From: Lachnospiraceae bacterium
GTDB taxonomy: Bacteria; Bacillota; Clostridia; Lachnospirales; Lachnospiraceae
Length of the DNA: 62,493 nucleotides
Direction of reading: 5' to 3'
Assembly: GCA_016282915.1 (NCBI GenBank)
Contig: JAEELW010000172.1
Coordinates: forward strand, 1-62,493
This document shows positions 24,619-33,547 of the stretch, piece by piece. Below the pieces are notes generated by a model. The model was not told where the DNA came from and searched no databases. It saw only the letters and a list, made by a program, of their open reading frames with translations. Every line of letters begins with the position of its first letter. Positions within the stretch are counted from its first letter, which is position 1. The translations under genes were made by a program, and so were the position numbers.

Positions 24619-26325
24619 ATGAATAATAATCAAATATATGATCAGGGAAATAAGATAAAGAAAAGATCGGTGGTGCTGCCGGTCGTACTGCTGGCCGTCG
24701 GAGCCCTCGCTTCACTGGCTGTTGTCCTGATCCTGCTGATGTGGGGGGCCGGAGGCTATTCTTCCGAGGTGAAGGAGCAGCTTGCGCTGGCGGAGCGTTA
24801 TCTGGATGAGCTGGATTACGAAAAGGCGGTCGCAGCATATAAAGCAGCCATAGAGCTGGATCCGAAATGCGAAGAGGCATATGCCGGACTGGCCGAAGCA
24901 GCCGGAAAGCTGGCGGATGAATATATGGAAAAAGGGGAAGAAGAGAAGGCGCAGGAGCTGCTGGAAGAGACTGCGGAGATACTTGGTGACGGATACCTGG
25001 AGACCGGGGAAGAAAGCATCTATGAGAAAAGTGAAGAATTCCGTGAAAAGATCGCCGAGATCGTGGTAAAGAAAGATGAAGAGCCGGAGCAGGATGAAGA
25101 TGGGGGCAAAGACGTTACGGGAGATGAGGATGAGGCCGGCGGGAACGGAGACGGCCCGGGAGACAGTGATAAAAGCGGCGGGGACAGTTACGCAGATATC
25201 TATGCAAAGTATCTGGAATTTCTGGAAGGGCATAAAGAGGAGTGTACCATATACTCCCAGCTGTATGAAGATGATCATCTGAGGCCGGCGATCTCTTTCT
25301 GTGATGTGGCCGGAGATGAGGCTCCGGAGATGCTTTATTTAAGCTGTGAATGGACGGAATGGGGGTACTATTCGAAGATCCACATCGCGGAGGTGCGTGG
25401 CGGTCTTATGACAGAACTCGCGGAATTTGACGGACATATAGACGGCGTGGGGCATGGAGGCGGGCATTACCTTTTCTTTCTGGTCAATGATGAGAAGGCG
25501 ATCTATGGGCTTTCACAGGATTATTATTACATGTGTTATGTGCGGATATCGGAAAATGGATCGGGGAAAATGGAGATGAAAGAACTCTTTTCGCAATCCA
25601 GGGATTTCGGTACTCCCCAATTCAGTTATTATGATCATAGCAAATCTGCATCTATCTCGAAAGATGCTTTTCTGGAAAAAAGAAAGGCCTTATCGGATCG
25701 GGAAACGGAGATCATTTATGACTGTGGTCATTGTTCGTGGTCGGAATATGATGGGGACTCTGTCGAAGAATTCCGTACCGGTCACAAAAACATCGGCATG
25801 ACATATGATGAGGCTGTCGCGTGGCTGAAGAAAAAGTGCGGTGCCGGCAATGCCGAGCCGGCGCAGGATGCGCAGGGACCGCTGGCCGAGGTGGAATTTG
25901 AATGGGATATATCCACAGTGACGATATTTGATGTGCAGTACGGGGACGGGTTTCCGTCCGCGGATGAGTGTGATCTGCATGTCATAAGCGAAGTACCGGC
26001 TTCTTTTACGCAGAAGGCGGTAAACGGCGGATACGAATACCGCGATGCGGCCGGGAAGCTGATCCTGGAAGAAAAGACGGAACAGACAGGAAATAAGAAA
26101 AAATATAGCTGTAAGCTGTATTCCTTCGAATATGATCTGGATATTATAGCGGAACCGGTTTCTCTTGTGCCCGGCCTGCCGGGTTATCCGCTGGGGGCAG
26201 TTATCCGTTATGATGACGGCAGAAAGGTCGAACTCACTGCCGAGGATATGCAGCGGCGGGGGCAGACGGGATTCTGGTATTTCGGCATATGCTCTGTCTC
26301 CGGCGGGCAGCTGGATGTATATTGA
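24619..26325 (+). CDS. Membrane-anchored TPR protein, function unknown
   Basis: A 568-residue protein: basic N-terminus, one membrane helix at about 17-43, a TPR-like repeat around 60-95 (ALAERYLDELDYEKAVAAYK), helical region, then an acidic Asp/Glu/Gly linker near 155-185. The C-terminal 370 residues form a soluble domain containing a barrel-like stretch with YKHLEG-type spacing; I do not recognise its family. It is probably exposed outside the membrane. ATG at 24619 follows GGGAGGA; the frame is open further up to 24421 but without a good start. It converges with the tRNA-Cys terminator. Confidence 0.7.
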   Translation: MNNNQIYDQGNKIKKRSVVLPVVLLAVGALASLAVVLILLMWGAGGYSSEVKEQLALAERYLDELDYEKAVAAYKAAIELDPKCEEAYAGLAEAAGKLADEYMEKGEEEKAQELLEETAEILGDGYLETGEESIYEKSEEFREKIAEIVVKKDEEPEQDEDGGKDVTGDEDEAGGNGDGPGDSDKSGGDSYADIYAKYLEFLEGHKEECTIYSQLYEDDHLRPAISFCDVAGDEAPEMLYLSCEWTEWGYYSKIHIAEVRGGLMTELAEFDGHIDGVGHGGGHYLFFLVNDEKAIYGLSQDYYYMCYVRISENGSGKMEMKELFSQSRDFGTPQFSYYDHSKSASISKDAFLEKRKALSDRETEIIYDCGHCSWSEYDGDSVEEFRTGHKNIGMTYDEAVAWLKKKCGAGNAEPAQDAQGPLAEVEFEWDISTVTIFDVQYGDGFPSADECDLHVISEVPASFTQKAVNGGYEYRDAAGKLILEEKTEQTGNKKKYSCKLYSFEYDLDIIAEPVSLVPGLPGYPLGAVIRYDDGRKVELTAEDMQRRGQTGFWYFGICSVSGGQLDVY

Positions 26326-26357
26326 GAATAGAACGGGAGGAACATAACGGAAAGATC

Positions 26358-26383
26358 AAAAAACCCCGGGCTTTTGCCCGGGG
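26358..26383 (-). terminator. Terminator of tRNA-Cys
   Basis: Minus strand: CCCCGGGC, loop AAAA, GCCCGGGG, then six T. Eight perfect GC pairs. Confidence 0.85.
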
Positions 26384-26391
26384 GATCTAAG

Positions 26392-26462
26392 AGGTGCCAG
26401 ACGGATTTGAACCGCCGATCAGGGAGTTGCAGTCCCACGCCTTACCGCTTGGCTATGGCACC
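26392..26462 (-). tRNA. tRNA-Cys (anticodon GCA)
   Basis: Seventy-one bases folding as a cloverleaf on the minus strand: acceptor GGTGCCA/TGGCACC, D arm GCC...GGC, anticodon loop CTGCAAC giving anticodon GCA, four-base variable loop, and T arm GGCGG-TTCAAAT-CCGTC with one G-U pair. The discriminator base is U, the identity base of tRNA-Cys. The CCA end is not encoded. The first anticodon-stem pair appears to be U-U, a small defect. It is a single-gene unit with its own promoter and terminator. Confidence 0.9.
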
Positions 26463-26472
26463 ATACCCGTCT

Positions 26473-26500
26473 ATTATAGCAGTTTTTACGGCGCTGTCAA
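26473..26500 (-). promoter_or_regulatory. Promoter of tRNA-Cys
   Basis: Minus strand: TTGACA (26500-26495), 16-base spacer, TATAAT (26478-26473). Both boxes are perfect. It lies just past the end of the HAD gene. Confidence 0.8.
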
Positions 26501-26503
26501 GCA

Positions 26504-27181
26504 TCAGTTCCCGGCGGATCCGGCAGTGGATCCGGCAGCCGCATTCTCAAGCGGCTCCAGCAGGCTTTCGAGCTCGGCAAATGAGTTCACTGTGGCGTCG
26601 GGGGCATCGGCTGTCCCGAAACCGTAGGCGGCATGGATAAAGGCTACGCCGGCTTCGCGGGAAGCGTCCTGGTCGCCCTGGATATCGCCCAGATAGACAG
26701 GGGCGATGAAGTTATTGCGTTCTTTTACGAGACGGATATTTTCGGCTTTGTAAAGGCCGGTTCTTCCGTAGCTTTCATAATCGCATATATAAGGCGCGAT
26801 CCCTAGTTTGTCCATGACCAGTTCGATATAGCCGGCCTGGCAGTTGCTGACGATGCAGACCGCAAAGCGTCCCGAAAGCTTTTTGATACCCTCGCTCACA
26901 CCGGGATAGGAGATATCTTTATGATTATCCCGGATGGCTTTTTCTTCCGCACTCAGTATCGGCTTCAGCAGTGCATAGCGGGCTTCGGGAGCCAGATCCG
27001 GCAGCAGTTCATCGGCGATGATATCCATGGGCTTTCCGAAAAGCTGTGTCAGCCTGTGCGCACTTACCCTTGTCGCAAGGCCGTGCTCTTCAAGCACGCT
27101 GTTCCAGGCCACGGCGACCACAGGGGTGGAATTCCAAAGTGTTCCGTCCACATCCAGAAAGATGGCGTCTGTTCTGATCAA
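26504..27181 (-). CDS. HAD-superfamily phosphatase (phosphoglycolate phosphatase-like)
   Basis: A 225-residue HAD hydrolase with motif I FLDVDGTL near residue 8, motif II VSNCQ near 112, the conserved Lys in GLYKAENI and motif IV YLGDIQGDQDAS near 172. A helical cap lies between motif I and II, as in the Gph/PGMB group. It removes phosphate from a small metabolite; the exact substrate is not determined. GGAGGT precedes the start. The last 20 residues are Ala/Gly/Ser-rich and dispensable-looking. A promoter is likely in 27200-27330 but is not clear. Confidence 0.88.
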   Translation of the reverse strand: MIRTDAIFLDVDGTLWNSTPVVAVAWNSVLEEHGLATRVSAHRLTQLFGKPMDIIADELLPDLAPEARYALLKPILSAEEKAIRDNHKDISYPGVSEGIKKLSGRFAVCIVSNCQAGYIELVMDKLGIAPYICDYESYGRTGLYKAENIRLVKERNNFIAPVYLGDIQGDQDASREAGVAFIHAAYGFGTADAPDATVNSFAELESLLEPLENAAAGSTAGSAGN

Positions 27182-27352
27182 AACATGTACCTCCTCAATC
27201 CGTCATTTTTGTAACGAGGGTCATTCCCGTATAACAGCCCTTGAATATCGGGGCAAGCATTCTTCACATCGGTCCGGATATTTTGCGACCGTTATACTAG
27301 CACATTTCCGGGGAAAGGTCAAAAGCGTATTATCGGGGAAGCCATGTTATTC

Positions 27353-27381
27353 TTGAATGATGCAGATACGTGTATTATACT
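27353..27381 (+). promoter_or_regulatory. Promoter of prmA-rsmE
   Basis: TTGAAT (27353-27358), 17-base spacer, TATACT (27376-27381), about 90 bases before prmA. Confidence 0.65.
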
Positions 27382-27479
27382 ATATTAGCGATAGAAAGCG
27401 GGAAAGCCTGTGAGCATCCGCCTGACGGTTCCGCGGCAGCAGCGGAATGAAACGCATGGACTGAAGAGAGGAAAAGGCT

Positions 27480-28451
27480 ATGAAGTGGCTTCGTTTTATG
27501 ATCACCACGCTGACGGAGGCGGAAGACATCCTGGTCAGCGATATGTATGATATCGGTCTGGAGGGGGCTCAGATCGAGGATAAACTGCCCCTGACGCCGC
27601 TGGAAAAGGAGCGCATGTTTGTGGACATCCTTCCGGAGACGGAGGAAGACGACGGCATCGCCTATCTTTCCTTTTTTGTGGAGGCCCCGGAAGAGGAGGA
27701 GGCAAAAGAGGCGTTGAAGCGCGAGACCGTGGAAAAGATCGAAGCGCAGCTTAAGGAAAGCGCGCAGTATATGGATATCGGCAGCGGGAGCATCACCGTA
27801 TCGGAAACGGAGGATCTGGACTGGATCAACAACTGGAAGCAGTATTTTCACCAGTTCATGATCGACGATATCCTGGTGATACCGTCCTGGGAGAAGACGG
27901 AGAGCAGGAATGAGGGAAAGCTTGTCCTGCACATCGATCCCGGAACGGCTTTCGGCACGGGCATGCATGAGACGACACAGCTGTGCATATGGCAGCTGCG
28001 GAAATATGTGACGGAGGAGACGCGTCTTCTGGACGTGGGAACGGGGAGCGGTATCCTTTCGATCCTGGCGCTCATGTTCGGCGCAAAGGAAGCTCTGGGG
28101 ACCGACCTGGATCCCTGCGCCGTGGATGCGGTTGCCGACAATATGAAGAATAACGGGATCGATCCTTCCCTTTTTAAACTGATCATCGGAAATATCATCG
28201 ATGATCCCGAAGTGCAGCGGCAGGTGGGCGGCGGCTATGACATCGCGGTGGCCAATATCCTGGCTGAGGTGCTGATCCCGCTGATGCCGGAGCTCGTAAA
28301 ACATCTGAAGAGCGGCGGCACGGTCATCACCAGCGGCATCATCGAGGGCAGGGAAGACGCTGTGGCCTGTGCGATGAAGGAAGCCGGTCTTGAAGTGAGC
28401 GACATCCTGAGCCAGGGCGAGTGGCGCTGCGTTGTGGGAAGGAAGGGCTGA
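27480..28451 (+). CDS. prmA: Ribosomal protein L11 methyltransferase PrmA
   Basis: A 323-residue class I methyltransferase. The N-terminal substrate-binding domain is followed by the linker and the SAM domain with GTAFGTGMHETTQLC near residue 160, then LLDVGTGSGILS near 182 and the catalytic-region NILAEVLIPLMPEL. It trimethylates ribosomal protein L11. The acidic insert near residue 60 is larger than in E. coli PrmA but usual for Clostridia. It overlaps or abuts rsmE, forming the standard prmA-rsmE pair. Confidence 0.93.
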   Translation: MKWLRFMITTLTEAEDILVSDMYDIGLEGAQIEDKLPLTPLEKERMFVDILPETEEDDGIAYLSFFVEAPEEEEAKEALKRETVEKIEAQLKESAQYMDIGSGSITVSETEDLDWINNWKQYFHQFMIDDILVIPSWEKTESRNEGKLVLHIDPGTAFGTGMHETTQLCIWQLRKYVTEETRLLDVGTGSGILSILALMFGAKEALGTDLDPCAVDAVADNMKNNGIDPSLFKLIIGNIIDDPEVQRQVGGGYDIAVANILAEVLIPLMPELVKHLKSGGTVITSGIIEGREDAVACAMKEAGLEVSDILSQGEWRCVVGRKG

Positions 28452-28452
28452 G

Positions 28453-29217
28453 ATGCAGCATTTCCTTGTAAAGCCGGAACAGATCGCGGGGAACGAGATC
28501 CGTATCCTGGGACCTGATGTGCATCATATCTCGAGGGTGCTGAGGATGCGGCCGGGTGAAGAGATCTCGGTCAGCGACGGCGTTACGGACCGGGAATACC
28601 GCTGTGAGATCGGGAGCATCGGTGAAGACGAGGTGCTGTGCCGCCTGCGTTTCATAAAGGAAGGCGGCGTGGAGCTGCCTCTCAGGATCACACTCTTTCA
28701 GGGACTGCCGAAAGCGGATAAGATGGAACTGATCATCCAGAAGGCTACGGAACTGGGGGTCTGTGCGCTGGTACCGCTGGCCGCCGAAAGGAGTGTCGTC
28801 CGGCTGGATGAGAAAAAAGCCGGAAAGAAGCGGGAACACTGGCAGGGCATTGCGGAAGCGGCTGCGAAACAGAGCCGGCGCAGCGTGATACCGGAGATCG
28901 GCGCAGTGATGAATATGAAAGAGGCACTTAAAGCCGCAGCCGGAATGGAGCTGGCGGTGATCCCTTATGAACTGGCCGAAGGGATGAGCGCGACAGCGAA
29001 TTTTACGAAGAGCTTTCTGAAGCTTGCTAAGGAAAATAAGGGAGCCCGTGTAGGGATCTTCATCGGACCGGAAGGCGGCTTTTCGGAAGAAGAGGCGGCT
29101 GCCGCAGAGGCTGCGGGAGTGAAAGCCATTTCACTTGGGCGGCGTATCCTGCGTACCGAGACAGCCGGGATGAGCCTGCTTTCCTATATGATGCTCCGGC
29201 TGGAGATGGAAGTCTGA
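28453..29217 (+). CDS. rsmE: 16S rRNA (m3U1498) methyltransferase RsmE
   Basis: A 254-residue SPOUT methyltransferase. The N-terminal PUA-like domain includes HHISRVLRMRPGEEI; the trefoil-knot end has IGPEGGFSEEE and SLGRRILRTETAG. It methylates U1498 of 16S rRNA. ATG 28453 is preferred because AAGGAAGGG lies directly upstream; an earlier in-frame codon overlaps prmA. Confidence 0.93.
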   Translation: MQHFLVKPEQIAGNEIRILGPDVHHISRVLRMRPGEEISVSDGVTDREYRCEIGSIGEDEVLCRLRFIKEGGVELPLRITLFQGLPKADKMELIIQKATELGVCALVPLAAERSVVRLDEKKAGKKREHWQGIAEAAAKQSRRSVIPEIGAVMNMKEALKAAAGMELAVIPYELAEGMSATANFTKSFLKLAKENKGARVGIFIGPEGGFSEEEAAAAEAAGVKAISLGRRILRTETAGMSLLSYMMLRLEMEV

Positions 29218-29295
29218 ACCCCTTCAAAGAGGCGGAGCCGAGGGGGTCATGGGAGCGGGCGTAATAAGAAAAGAAGTTTCAGGGGAGAAACAAGA

Positions 29296-30507
29296 ATGGA
29301 AATATATCTGGATAATGCTTCGACCACGGCATGTTTCCCGGAAGTGGCGGATGAGCTGCGCGATATCCTGTGCACAAACTACGGGAATCCTTCCAGCGCC
29401 CACCACAGGGGCGTGGAAGCCGAAAAGCAGCTGCGACAGGCATCCTCGAAGCTTTCGGCGCTCCTGCGCTGCAAGCCGGAGGAGCTGATCTACACCTCGG
29501 GCGGCACGGAGAGCGACAATATGGCGCTGCTCGGCGCGGCGAGAGCCAGGAAACGGAGCGGGACTCATCTGATCACAACGGTGATCGAGCATCCGGCGGT
29601 GCTGCGCACAATGGAGCAGCTCGAAAGCGAAGGTTTTGACGTGACGTATCTGCCGGTAGACAGGGACGGGATCGTACGTATGGATGCGCTGGAACAGGCG
29701 ATCTCCGGGGATACCACGCTGGTCTCCGTCATGTATACGAACAACGAGATCGGATCCGTGCAGCCTGTCGCGGCCATCGGGGCGATGCTCAAGCGGAAAT
29801 ATCCGCAGGTGATCTTTCATGTGGATGCGGTGCAGGCCTTCGGAAAGGAAGTCATCCGGCCTGCGGAGCTGGGCGTGGACATGATGAGCGTCAGCGCGCA
29901 TAAGTTTCACGGCCCCAAGGGCGTGGGCTTTCTCTATGTTTCCGGGAAGGTGAAGCTCCTTCCGCTCATATACGGGGGCGGGCAGCAGAGGGGGCTCAGA
30001 TCGGGGACGGAGAATGTCGCCGGCATTGCCGGAATGGCCTCTGCGGCCGAAAAACTCCTCGGCGGCGTGAAGGAAGAGCGGGAACGTCTCTTTGCCCTGA
30101 AGAGTTATTTTGTGAGTGGCCTGCTGAAGCTCGAAAACGTGAGGATCAACGGGATCCCCGGCGTGAAGACGGCAGAGGAAGGACCTGCCGCCGGATCGGA
30201 GGCTTTTGAGACAGCGGTGAGGCAGAGCTCGCCGGCTGTGGTGAGCGCATCGTTTCCGGGAGTGCGTGCGGAGGTGCTTCTGCATGCGCTGGAAGAGGAT
30301 GAGATCTATGTTTCCGCAGGCAGCGCCTGCGCCACGCACAAACCGGAGCCTTCCCGTACCCTGCAGGCCATCGGCCTCGGGAAGGAACTGCTGGAAGGGA
30401 CGATACGTTTTTCATTCTCGGTGTTTACCACAAAAGAAGAGCTGGAACGCACACTGGAAGTGCTTTGCAGGATACTTCCGGAATTGAGAAGATACAAGGG
30501 GAGGTAA
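29296..30507 (+). CDS. Cysteine desulfurase, NifS/IscS type
   Basis: A 403-residue PLP enzyme: YLDNASTTACFPEV at the start, NPSSAHHRG near 35, the PLP lysine in SAHKFHGPKGVG near 205 and the active-site Cys in AGSACATHKPEPS near residue 335. It takes sulfur from cysteine and passes it to acceptors. A short insertion rich in Ala/Gly near 290 is unusual. In many Clostridia the gene sits directly before thiI for 4-thiouridine; here thiI follows 3 kb later, after two signalling genes in the same direction. Confidence 0.92.
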   Translation: MEIYLDNASTTACFPEVADELRDILCTNYGNPSSAHHRGVEAEKQLRQASSKLSALLRCKPEELIYTSGGTESDNMALLGAARARKRSGTHLITTVIEHPAVLRTMEQLESEGFDVTYLPVDRDGIVRMDALEQAISGDTTLVSVMYTNNEIGSVQPVAAIGAMLKRKYPQVIFHVDAVQAFGKEVIRPAELGVDMMSVSAHKFHGPKGVGFLYVSGKVKLLPLIYGGGQQRGLRSGTENVAGIAGMASAAEKLLGGVKEERERLFALKSYFVSGLLKLENVRINGIPGVKTAEEGPAAGSEAFETAVRQSSPAVVSASFPGVRAEVLLHALEEDEIYVSAGSACATHKPEPSRTLQAIGLGKELLEGTIRFSFSVFTTKEELERTLEVLCRILPELRRYKGR

Positions 30508-30508
30508 G

Positions 30509-32656
30509 ATGCTTCCGTTCAGGACAAATGTTACGATCTTTATCGTCGAATTCCTCTGCACCGTTCTGCTGCAGTCTTTTTATGCGGTATCGAAGTACGG
30601 TTTCGAGCGCGCGACGCTCGTCGGTCTGGGGCTGATCCCCGTACTTCTTGTTTTTCTGCTTTCGTATAAGATCTCAAATGAGGGCGTTGTCGTGCGCTGT
30701 CTGGCGGCAGCGGGGATCTCTTCCCTGTATTACATGAGTGTTGCCTCACATAATCAGGGCATGCTGGTGTTTATGCTGCTTGCAACGGCCACAACGATCG
30801 CCCTCTTTCTCATGCAGAGAGTCCTGATCGAGTATTTCGGCATCACCATGGTGATCCTGATCCTTGTCGGCATACTCCGCCGGGAGGAAGTGGAAAGCTT
30901 TTTCGATATGACCCAGTACGTGGCCTATATCACCATGTATGCATTTGCGGGCGTGGCTCTGGTCTTTATCAGCTACAGTGTGGCGAGCTACAAAAAAGAC
31001 ATGGAAGAAAAGAACGAGGTGGCGATCGAGGCGCTGGAGGCCAAGAGCAATTTCCTTGCCAATATGAGCCATGAGATCCGTACCCCCATGAACGCCATTT
31101 ACGGTATGGCCGAGATCCTTGAGGAAAAGGAAGCCGACCCGGCAGCCAAGGAATATGTTGCGGTGATCAAACGATCCTCAGAGAACCTGCTTTCGATCAT
31201 CAACGAGATCCTGGATTTTTCCAAGGTGGATTCCGGTCATATAGAGATCCTGGAGGAACCCTACGACTTTAATGAACTGCTGCAGGATGTGGTATCCATC
31301 ATCGAGATCCGGATGCGGGGGAAGAACCTGAAGCTGCAGCTGTCCATTGATACCAGTGTGCCGCGCACCATTATCGGGGACGAGACGAGGGTACGGCAGA
31401 TCCTGATCAACCTTCTGAACAATGCGGTGAAGTTTACCAATCAGGGATCGATCACGCTTTCGATCCGCTGGCAGCTGGACAATACCGGCCCCCAGATGGA
31501 ACGCGGGATCATGACGCTCTCCGTGAAGGATACCGGTATCGGTATCTCGGAGGAAAATATCCAGAAGCTCTTTACGGCATTCGGACAGATCGATACGAAA
31601 AAGAACCGTAATGTGGAAGGCACCGGCCTTGGCCTGGCGATCTGTAAATCGCTGACCGACGCCATGGGCGGCAGGATCACGGTATCGTCGCAGCTGGGCG
31701 TCGGTTCCGTATTTACCGTGGTGCTTCCCCAGAAGGTACAGGACGCGACGCCCTGCAAGTTCGATGCGAAGCAGATGGAAGCGGCTTATCAGAGAGGCAA
31801 TTTCGAGCCGGCATTTGCCGCGCCGAAGGCCAGGGTACTGATCGTTGATGATAATAAGGTAAACCTGCAGGTGGCCCAGGAACTGATGAAGCTTTTCGGC
31901 ATCAATGCTTCTACGGCAGAGAGCGGGCCGGAAGCCATCGACAGGGTTACCAAGCAGCTGATACGTTATGATGTGATCTTTATGGATCATATGATGCCTT
32001 TTATGGACGGCGTGGAAGCGACCGGGCAGATCCGGGCGATCGGCAGCGATTACGCGCGGAAGGTTCCGATCATCGCGCTGACCGCAAATGCGATCAAGGG
32101 CGTGGAGCAGCAGTTCCTGGCAGCGGGGATGAACGATTATCTGCCTAAGCCCATACGGGTGGAGCAGCTGCAGGCACTTCTGGAGAAATGGCTGCCCAGG
32201 GAGAAGCTCTTCCCGCCCGGAACGACCATGGAAGAAGTGGAACGGAGAGAGGCTGCCGTACGCTGGTGGGATCTGAGCAGGGAAGAGCAGCTGGCCCGGC
32301 TGGACGGGATCGATACGGCCAGCGGTATAAGAAACTGTGCCGGGAGTGTCGATGCTTATTACCAGCTGCTGCAGACCTACGCTTCTTCCAATCTCCTGCA
32401 CCTTCTGCAGGGCTTCTTTGAGAAGGAGGATCTGCCGAATTATACGGTGATCGCGCATTCCATCAAGGGCGCCAGCCAGTCCATAGGGGCTTTGGATGTG
32501 GCAGAAAAAGCCTACGCTCTGGAACGGGCGGGAAAGCGCAATGACATCAATTATATCTGGGATCATCACGATGAACTGACGGAAGAATACGGGGGCATAC
32601 TGGAGATGCTGAAGCGTTATCTGCTTCCGGGAACAGCTGCCGCGATCCCGAAATAG
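30509..32656 (+). CDS. Membrane hybrid histidine kinase with receiver and Hpt domains
   Basis: A 715-residue multi-domain kinase. About five hydrophobic helices form the first 160 residues, without a large outer sensor. Then follow HisKA (NMSHEIRTPMNA, phospho-His near 188), HATPase with NAVKFT, DTGIGI and GTGLGLAI, a receiver near 440-560 (phospho-Asp in IFMDHMMP near 493), and an Hpt with HSIKGA near 650. It can carry a full phosphorelay in cis. It starts right after the cysteine desulfurase stop, an odd operon partner. Confidence 0.9.
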   Translation: MLPFRTNVTIFIVEFLCTVLLQSFYAVSKYGFERATLVGLGLIPVLLVFLLSYKISNEGVVVRCLAAAGISSLYYMSVASHNQGMLVFMLLATATTIALFLMQRVLIEYFGITMVILILVGILRREEVESFFDMTQYVAYITMYAFAGVALVFISYSVASYKKDMEEKNEVAIEALEAKSNFLANMSHEIRTPMNAIYGMAEILEEKEADPAAKEYVAVIKRSSENLLSIINEILDFSKVDSGHIEILEEPYDFNELLQDVVSIIEIRMRGKNLKLQLSIDTSVPRTIIGDETRVRQILINLLNNAVKFTNQGSITLSIRWQLDNTGPQMERGIMTLSVKDTGIGISEENIQKLFTAFGQIDTKKNRNVEGTGLGLAICKSLTDAMGGRITVSSQLGVGSVFTVVLPQKVQDATPCKFDAKQMEAAYQRGNFEPAFAAPKARVLIVDDNKVNLQVAQELMKLFGINASTAESGPEAIDRVTKQLIRYDVIFMDHMMPFMDGVEATGQIRAIGSDYARKVPIIALTANAIKGVEQQFLAAGMNDYLPKPIRVEQLQALLEKWLPREKLFPPGTTMEEVERREAAVRWWDLSREEQLARLDGIDTASGIRNCAGSVDAYYQLLQTYASSNLLHLLQGFFEKEDLPNYTVIAHSIKGASQSIGALDVAEKAYALERAGKRNDINYIWDHHDELTEEYGGILEMLKRYLLPGTAAAIPK

Positions 32657-32743
32657 GCGGAGCCGTCATGGTATTCCGGCCGGGCCGGGACGGAAATGCA
32701 GGGCTGAACAGTAAGCGGTCGGAAAGGCATTGAACAAGGGTGT

Positions 32744-32772
32744 TTGAAAAGTCGGAGAGAATGTGATATACT
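32744..32772 (+). promoter_or_regulatory. Promoter of the LytTR regulator and thiI
   Basis: TTGAAA (32744-32749), 17-base spacer, TATACT (32767-32772), 65 bases before the regulator gene. It separates the regulator and thiI from the kinase transcript at least partly. Confidence 0.65.
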
Positions 32773-32836
32773 GAAAAGGTTAGAGGTTCATGGGAATCTC
32801 TGATGAGGAATAAACAGATCTACGGGGGGGTTACGG

Positions 32837-33544
32837 ATGTTTCGAGTAGCGATATGTGATGATGAGGCTACGGCACTGCAGCTCAACACGATGCTGACGG
32901 AGAAGCTGCTGACGGAGGAAGGGATCTCATACGAGCTCCGCAGTTTTGACGATATCCAGGATATGGCGGACACGCTGATGCGTCCCGGGCAGCCCTATGA
33001 CCTGCTGATCACGGATATCCTGGCCAGCGGCATCAACGGGATCGAGGCGGCGGAAAAGCTCCGCAGCATCGGGGAAAAACTGGATATCATCTTTATCTCT
33101 TCCACGGCGGAATATGCGCTGGAAGGCTATCGGGTGCAGGCGCTCCGTTATCTGAAAAAGCCGGTGGATGTGGAACAGCTGCGGGAAGCGCTGCTGATCA
33201 GCTACCGCAAGACAGCGCAGAAGGAAGGCCTGTCGCTTACCTGCGAAGGCAAGCTCTACAATATCCGCTATGATGAGATCGTCTATGCGGAAAGCCAGGC
33301 GAGGGACGTGGAACTGACGCTGAAGGACCGGCGGCTGGTGACGCATATGAAGATATCGGATCTGGAGAAGCTTCTGCCGGACCAGTTCTTCCGCTGCCAC
33401 CGTTCCTATATCGTGAATCTCCTGGAAGTGGAGACGATCGAACGCTATCAGGCGACCATGAAGAATGAGGATTATATCCCCATCAGCCAGCAGCTCTATA
33501 CGGAAATGAAGAACCGTATGTTCCAGAGCCAGACACAGAGGTAG
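32837..33544 (+). CDS. LytTR-family response regulator
   Basis: A 235-residue regulator: receiver domain 1-120 with the acidic pair CDDE, phospho-Asp in LLITDILAS near residue 60 and KKP near 112; then a LytTR DNA-binding domain from about 135 with FFRCHRSYIVN near 190. GGGGGG and the spacing support ATG 32837. Such regulators usually pair with a 5-helix histidine kinase without receiver; none lies beside it, while a hybrid kinase is directly upstream. thiI follows after three bases. Confidence 0.92.
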   Translation: MFRVAICDDEATALQLNTMLTEKLLTEEGISYELRSFDDIQDMADTLMRPGQPYDLLITDILASGINGIEAAEKLRSIGEKLDIIFISSTAEYALEGYRVQALRYLKKPVDVEQLREALLISYRKTAQKEGLSLTCEGKLYNIRYDEIVYAESQARDVELTLKDRRLVTHMKISDLEKLLPDQFFRCHRSYIVNLLEVETIERYQATMKNEDYIPISQQLYTEMKNRMFQSQTQR

Positions 33545-33547
33545 TAT

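Noticed and set aside
26358-26383. Attachment site at tRNA-Cys
   Set aside because: No integrase gene or repeated tRNA 3' end is present nearby; the flanks are ordinary chromosomal genes.
31178-32569. 463-codon open frame on the minus strand
   Set aside because: Antisense to the hybrid kinase receiver and Hpt domains.
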